Positions 62,128 to 64,000 of a DNA stretch of 64,000 nucleotides are shown here, piece by piece. Both the position numbers and the translations under genes were made by a program. Numbering within the stretch: the first letter of the stretch is position 1; each line of letters starts with the position of its first letter. Origin of the DNA: Lineus longissimus. Lineage: Eukaryota; Nemertea; Pilidiophora; Heteronemertea; Lineidae. The notes beneath the pieces are model-generated. The model did no database searches, was not told the origin of the DNA, and worked only from the letters and a program-made list of their open reading frames with translations. The stretch is from positions 310,001 through 374,000 of the forward strand of contig NC_088325.1 of assembly GCF_910592395.1 (NCBI RefSeq), written 5' to 3'.

Positions 62128-64000
62128 TCGCAGGAACATTTGGGAGAATGCTGCTGCCCTCTATACTTAGGTCTGTCATCAATGGAAGATGCCTGGTCTC
62201 GGAATTATTTTGATATTCGAATGCTGTGATAGTTTTTATTTTCGAACATATTCTGTATGATTTTTGGTAAATTATTTTTTCATGGCAACTTGATGAGGGA
62301 CCACTATGGTGTGTCTACATGAGGTGCAGAGGTTCACTGGTTCAGGTTAGTACGGAATCTATCAATAGGTGGCAACTTAATCTTTAAGACTGAATCGTTG
62401 TGAAAGCAATCACTGATTATATTAGGTTATGGGTTCAATTGTCAGAATGAAAGATTTATCTGTATTTCATGGCTGGCACTAAGATAAGACAAAGAAGAAG
62501 AGGTCAGTGGCACCTGACAAGGGACCACAGACCTTGAATTAGCATGGCCCAGCAGCTTTTTCTTGCGTCAAAGACGCCATCTTTGATTTGTGTTTACGTC
62601 ATTGGCATCAGTTTCAATTCTAACATCCGTCAGTGGACGCATCTTGACGTTACCTAGCAACAACCTGGGGGGTGTGACATTGTGACATCATCTATTTTTA
62701 TCTGTGCACCGATCTGTTTAGAAAGAAAACTCTGGCCCAGTTGAATACTGTAAAGTCAAAACTCTTGCCCTTGGCCGGGTTGTATACTGTAAAATCAAAA
62801 CAAACCAACATCTGACTGAAAGTGGTATTTGCAATAGCAAATCGCTATGATAGTATGGAATATCTATATAGATTTACAAGTGGTTTGCTCAAGGATATAT
62901 TAGTGCCATCATTCTTCGGGCGAGCATTTTCTAGTCTTACAGCTGCGACATAGTTGTGACAAATCTTCAGATACATTTTGGTATCTCATATAGAAGAGTT
63001 TTAGATGTTATAGGTGTTACTTGTTCAATGAAACGTAGAAGTCTGTTCTGTTTTATAATCCCAGCTCCTCTTAAGGAAACTATTTGTAAAGATCTGAGTG
63101 TAACGATTGCTGTTACCCACTTTATTTTCACAAGCACTTCTTGCTTGTCCTCCCACCACTGCCAAACACATCACTCTCATTCTATGCAAGACGCTGCCAC
63201 TATAATGAGGCACAGATTTAGAATTGACAGAATGACATTTGGTCACTGACCACACCTGAATCACTTACACAACCAAGCATCCCCTCTGATTGGTGCATTG
63301 AGCGATGCTGTGTGTTATAAACTGTATGATACTTCCCGATTTATGATAAGTCTTGGTTAATTGAAGCTGTCACAACTATGATAAGACTAGCACATCTAGA
63401 GTCGCTAGTAGGTATGCTAGCTAGTGCAAGTTTCCAGTTACCAGGACTTATTGTCCTTGATATTGAGACCGAGTGGTCACTGATCTGATAAGAGGCGTTG
63501 TGTGAAATGAAGGGGTTAACAGCATTTGTGTTCTAGTGCATGTATGATGTACAACTAAGTATTAAAGAGTATTGCTTGATGTCAATCGTGATAAGAGTGT
63601 TCAATCATGTATTTTAATGGCATTTATACATGTTATGTGGCATTTCTCAAGAGATGTAGACCAACTCCAAGTTAGCAAGGTGCATTAGCTGTATCTTGAT
63701 ATTGAGCATGGCGCTATTCTTGCGGCCTGACAACGTGATCATAGGGTGTCTCTGTTTGTAGAAAATGGCCTGGATATCTGTGCACGGAGTGTGGATGAAG
63801 GTTTAATGACATCTGACTGCTGGTGCTGGCTGTCTTGTTGAAGACAGTGAGGGTGGAGCTGAATGTTGGTGGAGACCAGGGTGAAATGGCAGCCCCACTC
63901 AAGCGGTGTTTCCTGAGACATCCAATGCCAGCAGTCAGGTATCAACTTCTATTCTAAAACACCTAAAACTCAACATATTCTGTAGCAACCCAGGTGGTGA
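62128..64000. other. 3' UTR and downstream sequence, no further gene recognised
   Basis: Begins as the 3' UTR of the 59.6-kb gene. I find no canonical AATAAA at a convincing position and no coding exon. Open frames at 62956-63249 and 63714-63945 lack recognisable domains. Confidence 0.4.

Overview
The window is eukaryotic, from an invertebrate animal. The genes are split by GT-AG introns, there is an intact Tc1/mariner transposon, minisatellites are abundant, and one gene encodes a radial-spoke protein of motile cilia. I cannot fix the phylum; an aquatic deuterostome or lophotrochozoan would fit. All exon models were joined by hand from splice signals, reading frame and recalled family sequences. 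No alignment or RNA evidence was available.

Layout. 1 to 12.9 kb is gene-poor: a 300-bp tandem duplication, a full-length Tc1-like element of the DD37E type (6268-7864), an orphan E-box/YY1 promoter-like cluster (8628-8670) and degenerate minisatellites (11.2-12.7 kb). At 12983-15482 (minus) lies a complete six-exon eIF3F gene. About 0.7 kb away and divergent from it, 16192-33234 (plus) is a complete 32-exon POLE gene, the DNA polymerase epsilon catalytic subunit (2282 aa). At 34309-46089 (plus) is RRP1/RRP1B (nine exons, 928 aa), a nucleolar ribosome-biogenesis protein. Its 6.3-kb intron 7 holds an antisense two-exon gene (39840-43045) for a 992-aa protein with ankyrin repeats and a cGAS-like/Mab-21 nucleotidyltransferase domain whose acidic triad is intact. 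46.1-50.9 kb is repeat-rich with a few unassigned minus-strand coding-like fragments. 50939-55953 (minus) is RSPH1 (seven exons, 336 aa, MORN repeats). 59613-62127 (plus) is an unidentified 382-aa protein with a Cys-rich N-terminus and a C-terminal coiled coil.

Functional picture. The conserved genes are housekeeping (translation initiation, leading-strand replication, rRNA processing) plus one ciliary gene, and do not form an operon or pathway. The nested ankyrin/cGAS-like gene is the candidate innate-immune component.

Two results stand out. First is the ankyrin-cGLR gene. Second, several tandem arrays sit exactly on exon-intron boundaries and have copied a working splice site: 31 copies of the POLE exon 8 donor, 12 of the exon 31 acceptor, 4 of the exon 24 donor, 3 of the exon 15 acceptor, and about 5 at the RSPH1 exon 2 donor. 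In all four POLE arrays, any copy other than the correct one brings an in-frame stop into the mRNA.
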